A DNA stretch of 64,000 nt from Noviherbaspirillum galbum (GCF_010974945.1 NZ_JAAIVB010000052.1:41202-105201), one strand, 5' to 3'. Numbered from the stretch's first letter, positions 25,562-35,179 are shown. Program-made: numbers and translations. The notes: generated by a model from the letters alone, not told the origin.

Positions 25562-25583
25562 ATAAATGATGAACGTCATTTAT
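25562..25583. promoter_or_regulatory. Palindromic operator upstream of the TetR gene
   Basis: ATAAATGA-TGAACG-TCATTTAT: 8-bp perfect arms around a 6-bp centre, 21 bp before the TetR start and AT-rich in a GC-rich background. The size and symmetry are typical of a TetR autoregulatory site overlapping the promoter. Confidence 0.75.
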
Positions 25584-25603
25584 CATGCCCCAAGGAAACT
25601 TCC

Positions 25604-26212
25604 ATGCCCAGATCCTCCCGCTCCCAGACCGAAGCCACGCGCGCGCTCATCGTCGCCGCCGCGTCGCGCCTGTTCCGCCAGCACGGCATCGACGCCGTGT
25701 CGGTTCCGCAGGTCATGGCGGAAGTCGGGATGACCCACGGCGGTTTCTACTCGCATTTCCCCTCCAAAGGTGCGCTCGCCGCCGAGGCTTGCAGCCACGC
25801 CTTCCGGCAGACCGAAGAACTGCGAGAGGACTGGACCGATGGTCCGGGCGGCAATCGGACGCTGCAGGCTTTCATCGACCGTTATCTCAGCTCGGCACAC
25901 CGGGACCATCCGGAACGCGGTTGTCCGGCCGTCGCAATGGCAACCGACATCGCGCGCGCCGGACCCGGCACGGCATGCCACCCTGCCTACGTCGAAGGCA
26001 CCCGGGCGCTGGCCGGGGAGATACACGGGCTTGCCCCGCGCAATGACGAACAGGCCCGCCCGGCGCTCGCCACCCTTTGCCTGCTCGCGGGCGCGCTGGC
26101 CCTGTCCCGCGCCGCCAATGGCGATCCCCTGTCCGACGCCGTGCTCGAGGCGGCCGCGGATTCTCTTGGACGACGAAAGCCATCCGATGCGCCAGCCGAT
26201 GCCGCCAACTGA
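25604..26212 (+). CDS. TetR family transcriptional regulator
   Basis: A 202-aa repressor. The N-terminal helix-turn-helix is clear (residues 10-55; ALIVAAASRLFRQHGIDAVS, MAEVGMTHGGFYSHFPSKGA). The C-terminal ligand domain is helical, with HPERGCPAVAMATDIAR in its middle, as seen in YxaF/LmrA-like regulators. Start at 25604 follows AAGGAAAC. A 22-bp palindrome just upstream suggests self-repression. Its 3' end overlaps the next gene, a GGDEF protein, by about 26 bp, so that gene may be its target. Confidence 0.87.
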   Translation: MPRSSRSQTEATRALIVAAASRLFRQHGIDAVSVPQVMAEVGMTHGGFYSHFPSKGALAAEACSHAFRQTEELREDWTDGPGGNRTLQAFIDRYLSSAHRDHPERGCPAVAMATDIARAGPGTACHPAYVEGTRALAGEIHGLAPRNDEQARPALATLCLLAGALALSRAANGDPLSDAVLEAAADSLGRRKPSDAPADAAN

Positions 26213-28148
26213 GCCAGCCGCACCCTCGCGCGCCAGGATGGCCCTCGACAGGCCGGTTGCGGCCTTTCTGCGCGCCTACATGGATTTCGGGCGCAAGGCG
26301 ATCCCCTGGAAGGTTGCCGTCTTTCTCCTGGTGACGCTGCCGGTGCTGTGGGGCGTCGCCCTCCTCGAAATAAGCAACCTGCGCACCATCGCCGAGGAAG
26401 AGAGCAACCGCGATGCCCACAACTTCTCGCTGGCATTCGCCCAGGAAGTCAAGGCCACGGTCAGCACGATCGACCTGTCGCTGATCGGCCTGCGCGCCAA
26501 CTGGATACGCAACCGCGCCGACTTCAGGACCATCGTCAACCGCTTCACGCCGATGCTGAAGGACAACATCATCTTCCAGGTCACCATCGTCGACGCGGAC
26601 GGCAACCTGGTGTTCACCAGCACCGATCCGAATCCCCCGCCGCTCAACCTGCGGGACCGGGACCACGTCAGCGTCCATGCCCGGCGCAGTTCGGACAACC
26701 TGTACATCAGCAAGCCGGTCAAGGGACGGGTCTCGAAAAAATGGTCGGTCCAGTTCACCCGCCCCATCTTTACCCTGGAAGGCAAGTTCGACGGCGTGAT
26801 CGTCGCCTCGGTCGAGCCTAGCTATTTCTCGCGGTTCTACCATCAGATCGACCTTGGCAAGAATGCCTCGGTTTCCCTGTCGCTGGCGGACGGCACCGTC
26901 CTGGCGCGCGCCTCCGATGCCAACAATGACCAGGGCATGGGAACGAAGCTGCCCACCCCGCCCTTCGACGACGCGAGCGAACCGCTGTCCGGCTACGCCC
27001 GCTACGTATCCGTCGTCGATGGCATCGAACGCTTCTACGCCTGGCGCGCGCTGCCCGCGTACGGCCTGATCGTCAATGTCGGGCAATCCGTCGACGAAGG
27101 CTATGCACGGTATGCCCACCAGGAATCGTTCTACCTGAATGCCGCCATCGTGCTCAGCGTGGTGCTGGCGGGACTGGGCCTCGCCCTTGCCTACGCATCG
27201 CGCTACCGGCAGCAGGCCATGCAGGCCCTGGCGGATACGGAAATCCGCCTGAAGCTGGCCTTGAAAGGCTCGCGGGAAGGCGTCTGGGACTGGGATCTCG
27301 TGCGGCAAACGGCAACCCTGTCCGAGCGGGCCCAGGAAATCCTGCAGGTGGACAGCCCTACCCTGTCCTGCACCGCGGAGGCGATGCAGGAATCCGTGCA
27401 TCCCGAGGACATCGCGCTGATCAACCACGCGCTGATGGCGCACATCACCGGTCATTCCGCGGATTATTCCATCGAGCATCGCGTGCGCGCGCGCGACGGA
27501 TCCTGGATCTGGATTCTCTCGCGCGGCATGGTGACGGAACGCGACGCCAACGGACACGCCCTGCGCATGGTCGGCACCTTCCTCGAGATCACCGAGCGGC
27601 GCACGCGCGAGGAATCCACCATCTATCTTGCCCAGCATGACCGCCTCACCAGGCTGCCCAACCGCTGGCTGTTCTCGGACCGCATGCACCAGGCGCTGGT
27701 CCGTTCCTACCGCGAACAGACGATGTTCGGCCTGATCTATTTCGACCTGGACAAGTTCAAACCGGTCAACGACTACCACGGCCATGATGTCGGCGACAAG
27801 CTGCTCAAGGCGGTCGCCGACCGGATCAAGGGCTGCCTGCGCGAATCGGACACCATCGCCCGCCTGGGCGGCGACGAGTTCGCGGTGCTGCTTGCCCGGC
27901 TTGCCGCGAAGGAAGACGCCATGGACGTCGCCGCCAAGGTGCTGCGCGCCCTCAACGAACCCTTCGTCGTCGACGGCCTGCGCCTCGAGATCACGGGCAG
28001 CCTCGGCATCGCCACCTATCCCGAGGACGGCCTCGACGAGGAAACCCTGCTGCGCCATGCCGACGCGGCGATGTACCGCGCCAAGCGCGAAGGACGCAAC
28101 CGCATCTGCCAGTACCGCGAACGCGCGGCCGAAAGCCTGTCCGCTTGA
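26187..28148 (+). CDS. dCache-PAS-GGDEF diguanylate cyclase
   Basis: A 653-aa inner-membrane cyclic-di-GMP synthase: TM1 (about 42-61), a periplasmic dCache ligand domain (about 62-310; FSLAFAQEVKATVSTIDLSL, DRDHVSVHARR), TM2 (about 318-338), a PAS_3 domain (about 350-475; GSREGVWDWDL) and a GGDEF domain (about 490-650) with HDRLTRLPNRW, DLDKFKPVNDYHGHDVGD and an intact LGGDEF. No EAL domain follows. The start could be the ATG at 26187 (overlapping the TetR gene), 26199 or 26238. The overlap indicates co-transcription with the TetR gene. Confidence 0.86.
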   Translation: MRQPMPPTEPAAPSRARMALDRPVAAFLRAYMDFGRKAIPWKVAVFLLVTLPVLWGVALLEISNLRTIAEEESNRDAHNFSLAFAQEVKATVSTIDLSLIGLRANWIRNRADFRTIVNRFTPMLKDNIIFQVTIVDADGNLVFTSTDPNPPPLNLRDRDHVSVHARRSSDNLYISKPVKGRVSKKWSVQFTRPIFTLEGKFDGVIVASVEPSYFSRFYHQIDLGKNASVSLSLADGTVLARASDANNDQGMGTKLPTPPFDDASEPLSGYARYVSVVDGIERFYAWRALPAYGLIVNVGQSVDEGYARYAHQESFYLNAAIVLSVVLAGLGLALAYASRYRQQAMQALADTEIRLKLALKGSREGVWDWDLVRQTATLSERAQEILQVDSPTLSCTAEAMQESVHPEDIALINHALMAHITGHSADYSIEHRVRARDGSWIWILSRGMVTERDANGHALRMVGTFLEITERRTREESTIYLAQHDRLTRLPNRWLFSDRMHQALVRSYREQTMFGLIYFDLDKFKPVNDYHGHDVGDKLLKAVADRIKGCLRESDTIARLGGDEFAVLLARLAAKEDAMDVAAKVLRALNEPFVVDGLRLEITGSLGIATYPEDGLDEETLLRHADAAMYRAKREGRNRICQYRERAAESLSA

Positions 28149-28380
28149 GCACGGCTGCGCCGCGGCGGCGGGCAACGATCTGCCGCACGGCACCGTTCCG
28201 GCGTGGCAGTCTGCAAAGTCAATTGATCCATCTCATCCGCGCCCTTCCAAGCGCTCCGGCCATGTCCGTGGCCGGCCCGCCTTCCTTTATAGTCCCTCTC
28301 GGAGCGTGATGACGCCGGGGTGTCGTGGCGCAGCCCGCACCGCAGGCAAGAAGGACAACATCATCCAGAGGAGACTACCC

Positions 28381-29469
28381 ATGAAAGAAAGATTACGCCT
28401 GAGGGCGCGAACGCTGCTGCCTGCCCTGGCGCTGCTGGCCATCGGTTCCGGGGCATCGGCCAACACGCTCAACCAGAACGCCTCGTGGACCATCGACCGC
28501 GCCGGCACCGCGACCAAGTACCGCGCGGTCGCCTACGGCGACTCGATCTATGCCGGCTACAACGGCTCGATCAGCAATGCCGCGAAATACGCCGGGCCGG
28601 TCGTGCAGGCGGAATACCTGTCTGCGCTGTGGAATGCGGACATGGAACACATCCGCCGCACCAAGTCCGGCGCGATCGCCTCCGACGTCTACGACAACAA
28701 GATCGTCGCGGAGCGTTCCTACATGCAGCACAGCTCCACCCGCGTGGTGGCGTTCGAGATGTGCGGCAACGATGGTCTGCAGGCGCGCACGGCGTTCAAG
28801 AACCAGACCGGGACCTGCGACACCAGCGGCCTCGACGCCGCCCTCAACAGCTGCAAGACCTACGTCGCCAAGGCGATGGACTACATCAACGCCAATGCGT
28901 ATGCCGGCGTGAAGCTGAAGGTCATCTCCAACCTGCACTACCCTGGCTACGCCGCCGACAACGTGCAGAGTTCATGCAAGAGCGCGTCCACCGGCGCCAC
29001 CGTGAACATCCAGAACACGCTCCTGCCCTACATCGCGAAGATGAACTTCGCGATGTGCGACTATGCCCGGCAGAAAGGCTTCGCCTGCGTCGACCAGTTC
29101 GCGCAATACATGGGCGCGGACTATGACAGCAACGGCGACGGCCAGGTCGATTCCAATGCGCTGCGCTACGTCGCGGGCGAGACCGAAGCCAGCTACGTGA
29201 ACCGCATCACCACGACGCTGCGATCCACCTTGCGCGATGCCAACACGCACTTCGTTTCCGCCGGCACCAGCTACGACTACATCCAGTCCGACGACACGCA
29301 TCCGACCTATACTGGAGGCACGGTCACCGCCGGCCTGTTCGGCAGCAGCACCGGCACGGGGGCGCCGCGCTACACCTCGTTCACCGGCGGCAAGAGCCCG
29401 ATATGGAACCAGTACGGACACGAGCGCATCGGCTGGGGACTGTCGACCTTCAACCCTGCCGCGCCTTGA
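28381..29469 (+). CDS. Exported SGNH/GDSL-type hydrolase
   Basis: A 362-aa secreted protein with a signal peptide (residues 1-27, ending SGASA). SGNH blocks are present: the nucleophile AYGDSIYAGYNG (Ser near 55), the oxyanion block MCGNDG, and the catalytic pair in SDDTHPTYTGG near residue 320. Several Cys pairs suggest disulfides in the periplasm, and a calcium-like DYDSNGDGQVDSN loop appears near 250. It has a good AGAGGAG ribosome site. Likely an esterase or acetylesterase on polymers or lipids. It is 66 bp upstream of a membrane-anchored protein gene that is itself coupled to an N-acyltransferase-like gene. Confidence 0.83.
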   Translation: MKERLRLRARTLLPALALLAIGSGASANTLNQNASWTIDRAGTATKYRAVAYGDSIYAGYNGSISNAAKYAGPVVQAEYLSALWNADMEHIRRTKSGAIASDVYDNKIVAERSYMQHSSTRVVAFEMCGNDGLQARTAFKNQTGTCDTSGLDAALNSCKTYVAKAMDYINANAYAGVKLKVISNLHYPGYAADNVQSSCKSASTGATVNIQNTLLPYIAKMNFAMCDYARQKGFACVDQFAQYMGADYDSNGDGQVDSNALRYVAGETEASYVNRITTTLRSTLRDANTHFVSAGTSYDYIQSDDTHPTYTGGTVTAGLFGSSTGTGAPRYTSFTGGKSPIWNQYGHERIGWGLSTFNPAAP

Positions 29470-29535
29470 TCGACCTTGATTCCCCGGCACGGGCGGGCAG
29501 CCGCCTGCCTGCGCCGGGGTCCGGGAACCGCAACC

Positions 29536-30216
29536 ATGCCTTCGACACGCCGCAACGGAAAGCCGCCTCCAGGCCGGAATGACAGCCGGAATGACAGCCG
29601 GGACGGATGGCGTCCGTCCATGGCCTACCTCGCCATCGCCGCGGGGCTGGCGCTTGCCGGCGTGCTCTTCCTCCTGAAGCGCTCGGATGGCGCCGGCGAC
29701 GCCCCGGCCAAGGCATCGGCGCCGCAAACCGCGGCGCCGAATACCATCCTCACCTGGACGCCGCCGCCGCTGCCCTCGCAACCGGTGATGCCGGCCACGC
29801 CCGAGCCTGCGCAGGAAGCATCCACGGAAGGCAGCCAGGACCCGACCCGCGACCTGTCGTTCTACGTGGCGCGCGGCGAGAAGCCGACCATGCCCGAGGT
29901 CATCGACCGCCTGCACCAGGAGGGCATCTACAGCGGGCTGGGCGCCTTCAACCCGCCGGGATTCCGTCCGCCCCTCGTCGGCCTCGCGGTACCGGAGGAT
30001 TTCGTGCTTCCGCCCGGCTATGTCCGCCACTACCAGGCGACCGATGACGGCCAGCGGATCGAGGCGATCCTGATGTACTCCCCCGACTACCAGTTCGTCG
30101 ATGCGGCCAACCAGCCGGTCGCCATTCCCAAGGACCGCGTCGTTCCCCCGGAACACGCGCCGCCCGGCATGCCGATCCGCCGCATCGCGGTTCCCGCGCC
30201 GACGGAACCCCGGTGA
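29536..30216 (+). CDS. Membrane-anchored hypothetical protein with proline-rich linker
   Basis: A 226-aa protein with one N-terminal membrane helix (YLAIAAGLALAGVLFLL, about 31-47), an Ala/Pro-rich periplasmic linker (about 50-110) and a small C-terminal domain (about 115-220; MPEVIDRLHQEGIYSGLGAF, LPPGYVRHYQATDDGQRIEA). I do not recognise the family. The start may instead be 29620, directly before the helix. Its stop overlaps the GTG start of the next gene by 4 bp (GTGA), so the two are coupled; a joint role with that acyltransferase-like protein is inference. Confidence 0.65.
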   Translation: MPSTRRNGKPPPGRNDSRNDSRDGWRPSMAYLAIAAGLALAGVLFLLKRSDGAGDAPAKASAPQTAAPNTILTWTPPPLPSQPVMPATPEPAQEASTEGSQDPTRDLSFYVARGEKPTMPEVIDRLHQEGIYSGLGAFNPPGFRPPLVGLAVPEDFVLPPGYVRHYQATDDGQRIEAILMYSPDYQFVDAANQPVAIPKDRVVPPEHAPPGMPIRRIAVPAPTEPR

Positions 30217-32720
30217 ACATGCTCCTGGACGCCTTGCCTTCGGCCGCGCGTACCGGCCTGCGCATGCTGGCCGGCATTGCCGCCAGCGCGCTGCTGGCCG
30301 GGCTGCAATCACGCGGCGGAGCAGGCTGGCTGCTTGGCTTCGTCTTCCTCGTGCCCTGGCTGATCGCGCTGGATGCCAGCCGCGGCCTCGCCGGCGCGCT
30401 GGCCGCCGCCTGCGCCATGGCGATCGCCTTCACCGCGGCCGTCTATGGCTGGTTCGGCGGCACGATAGCGAACTACACCCAATCGAGCGAAACGGCGGGC
30501 CTCGCGCTGCTGCTGCTCGCCGCACCGCTGCTGCAGCCGCAATTCCTGGCTTTCGCGCTGGCGAACCGGGCCGCGGCCCGGCGTCACGGCACCGCCACGG
30601 CCGCCTTCGCGGGAGCCGCCGCCTGGGTGGCGGCGGAATGGCTCGCTGCCAGGACCTTCGGCCCCGCCCTCGGCTATACCGTCGGCTACGGGCTCTATCC
30701 GTCCAGGCTGCTGTCCCAGGCGGCGGACCTCGTCGGCGTGTCCGGCCTTACCTGCCTGCTGCTGCTGGCGAACCAGTCGTTGGCGGCTGGCCTCAAGCGG
30801 CGGCGCGCGGGCCCGCGCGCCATGGCCGCGCCGCTGGCGCTCGCCGCGCTGACGCCGCTGCTGCTGGCCGCCTATGGCGCGGTCGCGCTGTCCTCCCTCC
30901 CCAAGGGCAAGGGCGTGCCGCTTCGCCTGGGCATGGTGCAGTCGAACATCATCGACTATGAAAAACAGCGCCAGGAAAAAGGATCCCATGCAGTCGTGCG
31001 CGAGGTGCTCGACACCCACTTCGCCATGACCCGCGACGCGGTCTCCCGGCAGCAGGTGGACGCCGTCCTCTGGTCGGAGACGGTATTCCCGACGACCTTC
31101 GGCCATCCCAGGAGCGAGGCCGGCGCGGAGTTCGACCGGGAGATCCTGCGCTTCGTCGATGCCACCGGGGTGCCGGTCATCTTCGGAACCTACGACGTCG
31201 ACGACAGCGGGGAGTACAACGCGGCGGCTTTCCTCGAGCCAGGCAAGGGCGTCGCGGGCTACTACCGCAAGGCCAACCTGTTTCCGCTCACCGAGCACGT
31301 TCCCGGCTGGCTGGACGGACCGGCGCTGCGGCGCTGGCTGCCCTGGACCGGCGCCTGGCAGCCTGGCGACGGCGCCCGCGTTTTTCCGCTGCGCGTTGCC
31401 GGCGGCCGCGAATTACCGGTGCTGCCGATGATCTGCCTCGATGATCTCGATGCCGGCCTAGCGATCGATGGCGCGCGGCTCGGCGCAGAGGCGATCCTGA
31501 GCATGTCGAATGATTCCTGGTTCACCGGCACGCCGGGCATGCAGATGCATCTTGCCGCGGCGGCCTTCCGCAGCATCGAAACGCGCCTGCCGCAGTTCCG
31601 CGTCACGCCGAACGGCCGCAGCGTCGTGATCGACGCCACGGGAGCCGAGCTCGCCGGGGCCCCGCCGGGAGAACGTGCGCTGGTCGTCGGCAACGTGCGC
31701 GTGACGACGCCGCCCCGGACCCTCGTTGTTTCCCTGGGCAACTGGGTTCCTGCCGCGGCGGCCGCCTTCCTGCTCATGCTCGCCGCCCTTGGCGCGTGGC
31801 GGATCGCGTACGCCCGGTTGGCGCCTCGCCCGGCGGACGCCACGGACAACGCCGACATCGCCATGGCCTTCCCTGCCAGGGTTGCCGTGCTGCCGCCCGC
31901 GGCGCGCGTGCTCGCCGGCCTGCTGCGGGCCTTCGCGCGCGCCGGCCTGCTCTGGATGGGTGTGTCATTCCTGGCCGGCGGTTCCTTCCAGGAGAACACG
32001 CTGTCGCAGATCCGCGCCTTCACCGGCCTGTTCCTCATCCCGGAGCTTGCCGCCTGGTGCGTGCTGCATGCCTTCGGCGCGCTCGCCTCCATCGAAGGCG
32101 GCCGCCTCGTGCTCGCGCGCGGCACGCAGCGCATGGAAGTCCCTCTGCGGGACGTCGTCGCGGTCAAGCCCTGGCGCCTGCCGGTGCCGGCGTCCGGCGC
32201 CACGCTGCACCTGAGCTCGGGCCGGCGCTGGCCCTACGGACTCGCGGTCGACGACCCGGCGGCGCTGGCGCGCGCAGTGACGTCCGCGCGCGGCCTGCCC
32301 GTGGAGACGAGCGCTCCGAACGAAGCCGCAAACGCTGCCTACGCTGCCGTCCGCACCGCGGTGCGCCCGATCCTGCTTGGCCATCCCGTGCTGAAGTTCA
32401 TCGTGTTTCCGACCCTGCTGGCCATTCCGGCGTTCCGCCTGCACCAGCACATCGCCTATGGCAGCGGCATCGGCGAATACACCCTTTTCGGCCTGAAGGC
32501 CTACCTGGTCGCGTTTTCGCTCTGGTGGGCTGCCTGGGCGATCGGGGTCGCCCTGAGCGCCGCGGCGGTGCGCACCGCCATCGAGGCGGGAACGCTGCTT
32601 GCCGTCGCCCTGCGCCCGGCACGGGCCGCCGCCATCCGGTGCTGGCTCGAGCACGCCGGACTCGGCACGCTTTACATCGGCTTGCCCGCCTGGCTGCTGC
32701 TTCGCATCTTCGGGGATTGA
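30213..32720 (+). CDS. Oversized apolipoprotein N-acyltransferase-like (Lnt) membrane protein
   Basis: Residues 1-500 look like Lnt: about seven membrane helices, then a nitrilase-fold periplasmic domain with the catalytic triad in LWSETVFPT (Glu near 288), YRKANLFPL (Lys near 352) and MICLDD (Cys near 408). Lnt transfers the third acyl chain onto lipoproteins. At 835 aa the protein is about 320 residues longer than usual Lnt. The extra C-terminal part has several further membrane helices and a short soluble segment (SIEGGRLVLARGTQRMEVPL) between them. The extension and its partner genes suggest a specialised acyl-transfer role; the general housekeeping Lnt is probably elsewhere. Start is GTG 30213 or ATG 30219. 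Confidence 0.8.
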   Translation: MNMLLDALPSAARTGLRMLAGIAASALLAGLQSRGGAGWLLGFVFLVPWLIALDASRGLAGALAAACAMAIAFTAAVYGWFGGTIANYTQSSETAGLALLLLAAPLLQPQFLAFALANRAAARRHGTATAAFAGAAAWVAAEWLAARTFGPALGYTVGYGLYPSRLLSQAADLVGVSGLTCLLLLANQSLAAGLKRRRAGPRAMAAPLALAALTPLLLAAYGAVALSSLPKGKGVPLRLGMVQSNIIDYEKQRQEKGSHAVVREVLDTHFAMTRDAVSRQQVDAVLWSETVFPTTFGHPRSEAGAEFDREILRFVDATGVPVIFGTYDVDDSGEYNAAAFLEPGKGVAGYYRKANLFPLTEHVPGWLDGPALRRWLPWTGAWQPGDGARVFPLRVAGGRELPVLPMICLDDLDAGLAIDGARLGAEAILSMSNDSWFTGTPGMQMHLAAAAFRSIETRLPQFRVTPNGRSVVIDATGAELAGAPPGERALVVGNVRVTTPPRTLVVSLGNWVPAAAAAFLLMLAALGAWRIAYARLAPRPADATDNADIAMAFPARVAVLPPAARVLAGLLRAFARAGLLWMGVSFLAGGSFQENTLSQIRAFTGLFLIPELAAWCVLHAFGALASIEGGRLVLARGTQRMEVPLRDVVAVKPWRLPVPASGATLHLSSGRRWPYGLAVDDPAALARAVTSARGLPVETSAPNEAANAAYAAVRTAVRPILLGHPVLKFIVFPTLLAIPAFRLHQHIAYGSGIGEYTLFGLKAYLVAFSLWWAAWAIGVALSAAAVRTAIEAGTLLAVALRPARAAAIRCWLEHAGLGTLYIGLPAWLLLRIFGD

Positions 32721-32829
32721 TTCGGCGCCGGCCTTGTTACGGAGAACGGGAAATCACGGTATGCTGCCTGTCATTTCCCTCATCCACCGCCAAGGCACAC
32801 GGCGATCCGACCCCTGCGACTTCTGCGGC

Positions 32830-34857
32830 ATGAACGATAAAAAACATAGCGCTACGCCCCTCAGGTTCCTGAGCGACGGCGGACATGTCGGCGCGCTGAT
32901 GCGCGAACTTGACTGGACTTCCTCTCCGCTAGGCCATCCGGCGGACTGGCCGCCCGCGCTGCGCACCGCCGTGGGGATGATGATCCATAGCAATTTCCCG
33001 ATGTTCGTCGCCTGGGGGCCGGACCTCGGCTTTCTGTACAACGACGCGTACAGCGAGATCCTCGGCGAGAAGCATCCGGCCGCGCTGGGCAGGCGCTTCT
33101 ACGACATCTGGTCGGAAATCTGGCACGACATCAATCCGCTCATCGAACGCGCGATGTCGGGCCAGTCCAGCTTTCGCGAGAACCTGCCGCTGCTCATGCA
33201 CCGCCATGGCTACGACGAAGCCACCTGGTTCACGTTCGCCTATTCGCCGCTGCACGATGAAAACGGCGACGTCGCCGGCATGTACTGCACCTGCGTGGAA
33301 ACCACCAAGCAGGTGCTTGCCGAGAAATACCGCAACGAGGAAAACGAGCGCTTCCGCACGCTCTTCGAACAGGCGCCGGGTTTCATGGCGATCCTGCGCG
33401 GCCCCGAACACTTCTTCGACCTGACCAACGGGGCCTACCAGCAACTCGTCGGCCATCGTTCGGTGCTGGGCAAGTCGGCGCGCGAGGCGCTCCCGGAAGT
33501 GGTGGACCAAGGCTTCATCCGCCTGCTGGACCGAGTCTATGACACCGGCGAGCCCTTCGTCGGCCGGGCCGTGGCGATCAAGCTCCAGCGCGAGCGGGAC
33601 GGTCCCCTGGAAGAACGTTTCCTCGATTTCGTGTACCAGCCGATCCGGGATGCGCAGGGCGCGGTCACCGGCATCTTCGCCGAGGGCAGCGACGTGACCG
33701 AACGCAAGCAGGCGGAGGACGACCTGCGCAACGCCAACCGGCAGAAGGATGAATTCCTGGCGATGCTCGCGCATGAACTCAGGAACCCGCTCGCGCCGAT
33801 CACGACCGCGGCGGAACTGCTCAGGCTGGGCCACCTCGATGCCAAGGGCCTGCAGAACGCCAGCGCCATCATCTCGCGCCAGGCGGAACACATGACCGCG
33901 CTGGTCGACGACCTGCTCGACATGTCGCGCGTGACGCGCGGGCTGATCACGCTGGACCAGGAAGAGCTGGACATCAACGCCGTCGTCACCAGCGCGGTGG
34001 AGCAGGTGCGCGGCCTGATCGATTCCAGGCGCCACTGGCTGACGCTGCAGCTGTCTGGCGAGCCGGCGCACGTCATGGGTGACCGCACGCGCCTCGTGCA
34101 AGTGTTTTCCAACATCCTCAACAACGCCGCTAAATATACGCCGCCGAAAGGCGAGATCACGCTGCGGGTCGAGGTCGACTCGGGGAATGTCGAGGTGACG
34201 GTGCGCGACAACGGCACCGGCATCGCGCCGGAGGTCCTGCCCCACATCTTCGACCTGTTCGCGCAGGCCGACCGCACCCTGGCGCGCTCGCAGGGCGGGC
34301 TGGGCATCGGCCTGTCACTGGTCAAGAGCCTGGTGGCCCTGCATGGCGGCTCCGTGCTGGCCGAAAGCGAGGGCGTGGAAATGGGCAGCCGGTTCACGGT
34401 GCGGCTGCCGCGCCTGGCGGAGGCCGAACCCGCCCGCGCGGCGGACCACGATGCGACGCCCAGGCCGGCCGGGTCGCTGCGGATCCTGCTGGTGGACGAC
34501 AACGTGGATGCCACCCAGATGCTTTCCATGCTGCTCCAGGCGGCGGGCCACCAGGTGGTCGTCGAGCATGATGCCGGGGGCGCGCTGCGCCGGCTTCAGC
34601 AGGAAAGGCCGGACGCTCTGCTGCTGGACATCGGCCTGCCGGACATGGACGGCTACGCGCTCGCCGGCCGCGTCCGCGCCTTGCCCGGCATGGGTCATGT
34701 CATGCTCGTCGCGCTCACGGGCTACGGGCAGAACCAGGACCGGCAACGCTCGGCGGACGCGGGCTTCGATCACCATCTCGTGAAGCCGGCCAACATGGAG
34801 CAGCTCGCGGGCATCCTGAACAAGGCGGGCAAGGTTCCCCCTCCCGCACCGGAGTGA
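32830..34857 (+). CDS. PAS-PAS hybrid sensor histidine kinase with receiver
   Basis: A 675-aa cytosolic hybrid kinase: two PAS-type domains (about 20-160 and 175-300, the second ending GSDVTERKQAE), a HisKA dimerisation domain with the phospho-His in LAHELRNPLAPI (about 325), a HATPase domain (N-box NILNNAAKY, G-boxes DNGTGIAP and GGLGIGLSL) and a C-terminal receiver (LLVDDNVDATQM, phospho-Asp in ALLLDIGLPD). No membrane segment, so the signal is intracellular. An in-frame ATG at 32761 would add 23 residues. It ends in front of a strong bidirectional terminator. Confidence 0.88.
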   Translation: MNDKKHSATPLRFLSDGGHVGALMRELDWTSSPLGHPADWPPALRTAVGMMIHSNFPMFVAWGPDLGFLYNDAYSEILGEKHPAALGRRFYDIWSEIWHDINPLIERAMSGQSSFRENLPLLMHRHGYDEATWFTFAYSPLHDENGDVAGMYCTCVETTKQVLAEKYRNEENERFRTLFEQAPGFMAILRGPEHFFDLTNGAYQQLVGHRSVLGKSAREALPEVVDQGFIRLLDRVYDTGEPFVGRAVAIKLQRERDGPLEERFLDFVYQPIRDAQGAVTGIFAEGSDVTERKQAEDDLRNANRQKDEFLAMLAHELRNPLAPITTAAELLRLGHLDAKGLQNASAIISRQAEHMTALVDDLLDMSRVTRGLITLDQEELDINAVVTSAVEQVRGLIDSRRHWLTLQLSGEPAHVMGDRTRLVQVFSNILNNAAKYTPPKGEITLRVEVDSGNVEVTVRDNGTGIAPEVLPHIFDLFAQADRTLARSQGGLGIGLSLVKSLVALHGGSVLAESEGVEMGSRFTVRLPRLAEAEPARAADHDATPRPAGSLRILLVDDNVDATQMLSMLLQAAGHQVVVEHDAGGALRRLQQERPDALLLDIGLPDMDGYALAGRVRALPGMGHVMLVALTGYGQNQDRQRSADAGFDHHLVKPANMEQLAGILNKAGKVPPPAPE

Positions 34858-34873
34858 GGAAATGAAAAGCGTC

Positions 34874-34913
34874 CAATGAAAAAGGGGCTCGCATGCGAGC
34901 CCCTTTTTCATTG
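34874..34913. terminator. Bidirectional Rho-independent terminator (40-bp perfect palindrome)
   Basis: Both arms read from CAATGAAAAAGGGGCTCGC inward to the central AT; the symmetry is perfect over 40 bp, with A/T tracts flanking the GC stem on each side. It serves the convergent histidine kinase and YeaQ-family genes. Confidence 0.93.
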
Positions 34914-34924
34914 AGCAAGCGCGC

Positions 34925-35179
34925 TCAGCGTCTCCAGCGCGCGCTGTTGAAGAGCCGGATCAGCAACAGCAGGACGATGGCGCCGACCGTCGCAACGATG
35001 ATGGTGCCGAGGGTTCCGCCACCCGCGCTCCATCCCATGCGGCCAAACAGCCAGCCGCCGATGTAGGAACCGATGATGCCGACGATGATGTCGCCGAGCA
35101 GGCCGAAAGGGCCGCCAACGATCATGCTCGCCAGCCAGCCGGCGATCAGGCCGACCAGCAATAGCCATAACAGATCCAT
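34925..35179 (-). CDS. YeaQ/YmgE (GlsB) family small membrane protein
   Basis: An 84-aa hydrophobic protein with three membrane helices and the glycine-rich pattern of the transglycosylase-associated/GlsB family (LIAGWLASMIVGG, GDIIVGIIGSYIGGWLF). Members are often stress-induced; the molecular role is unclear. Start at 35179 is fixed by AAGGAGTAAG just upstream, and the open frame from 35323 is not used. Confidence 0.85.
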   Translation of the reverse strand: MDLLWLLLVGLIAGWLASMIVGGPFGLLGDIIVGIIGSYIGGWLFGRMGWSAGGGTLGTIIVATVGAIVLLLLIRLFNSARWRR

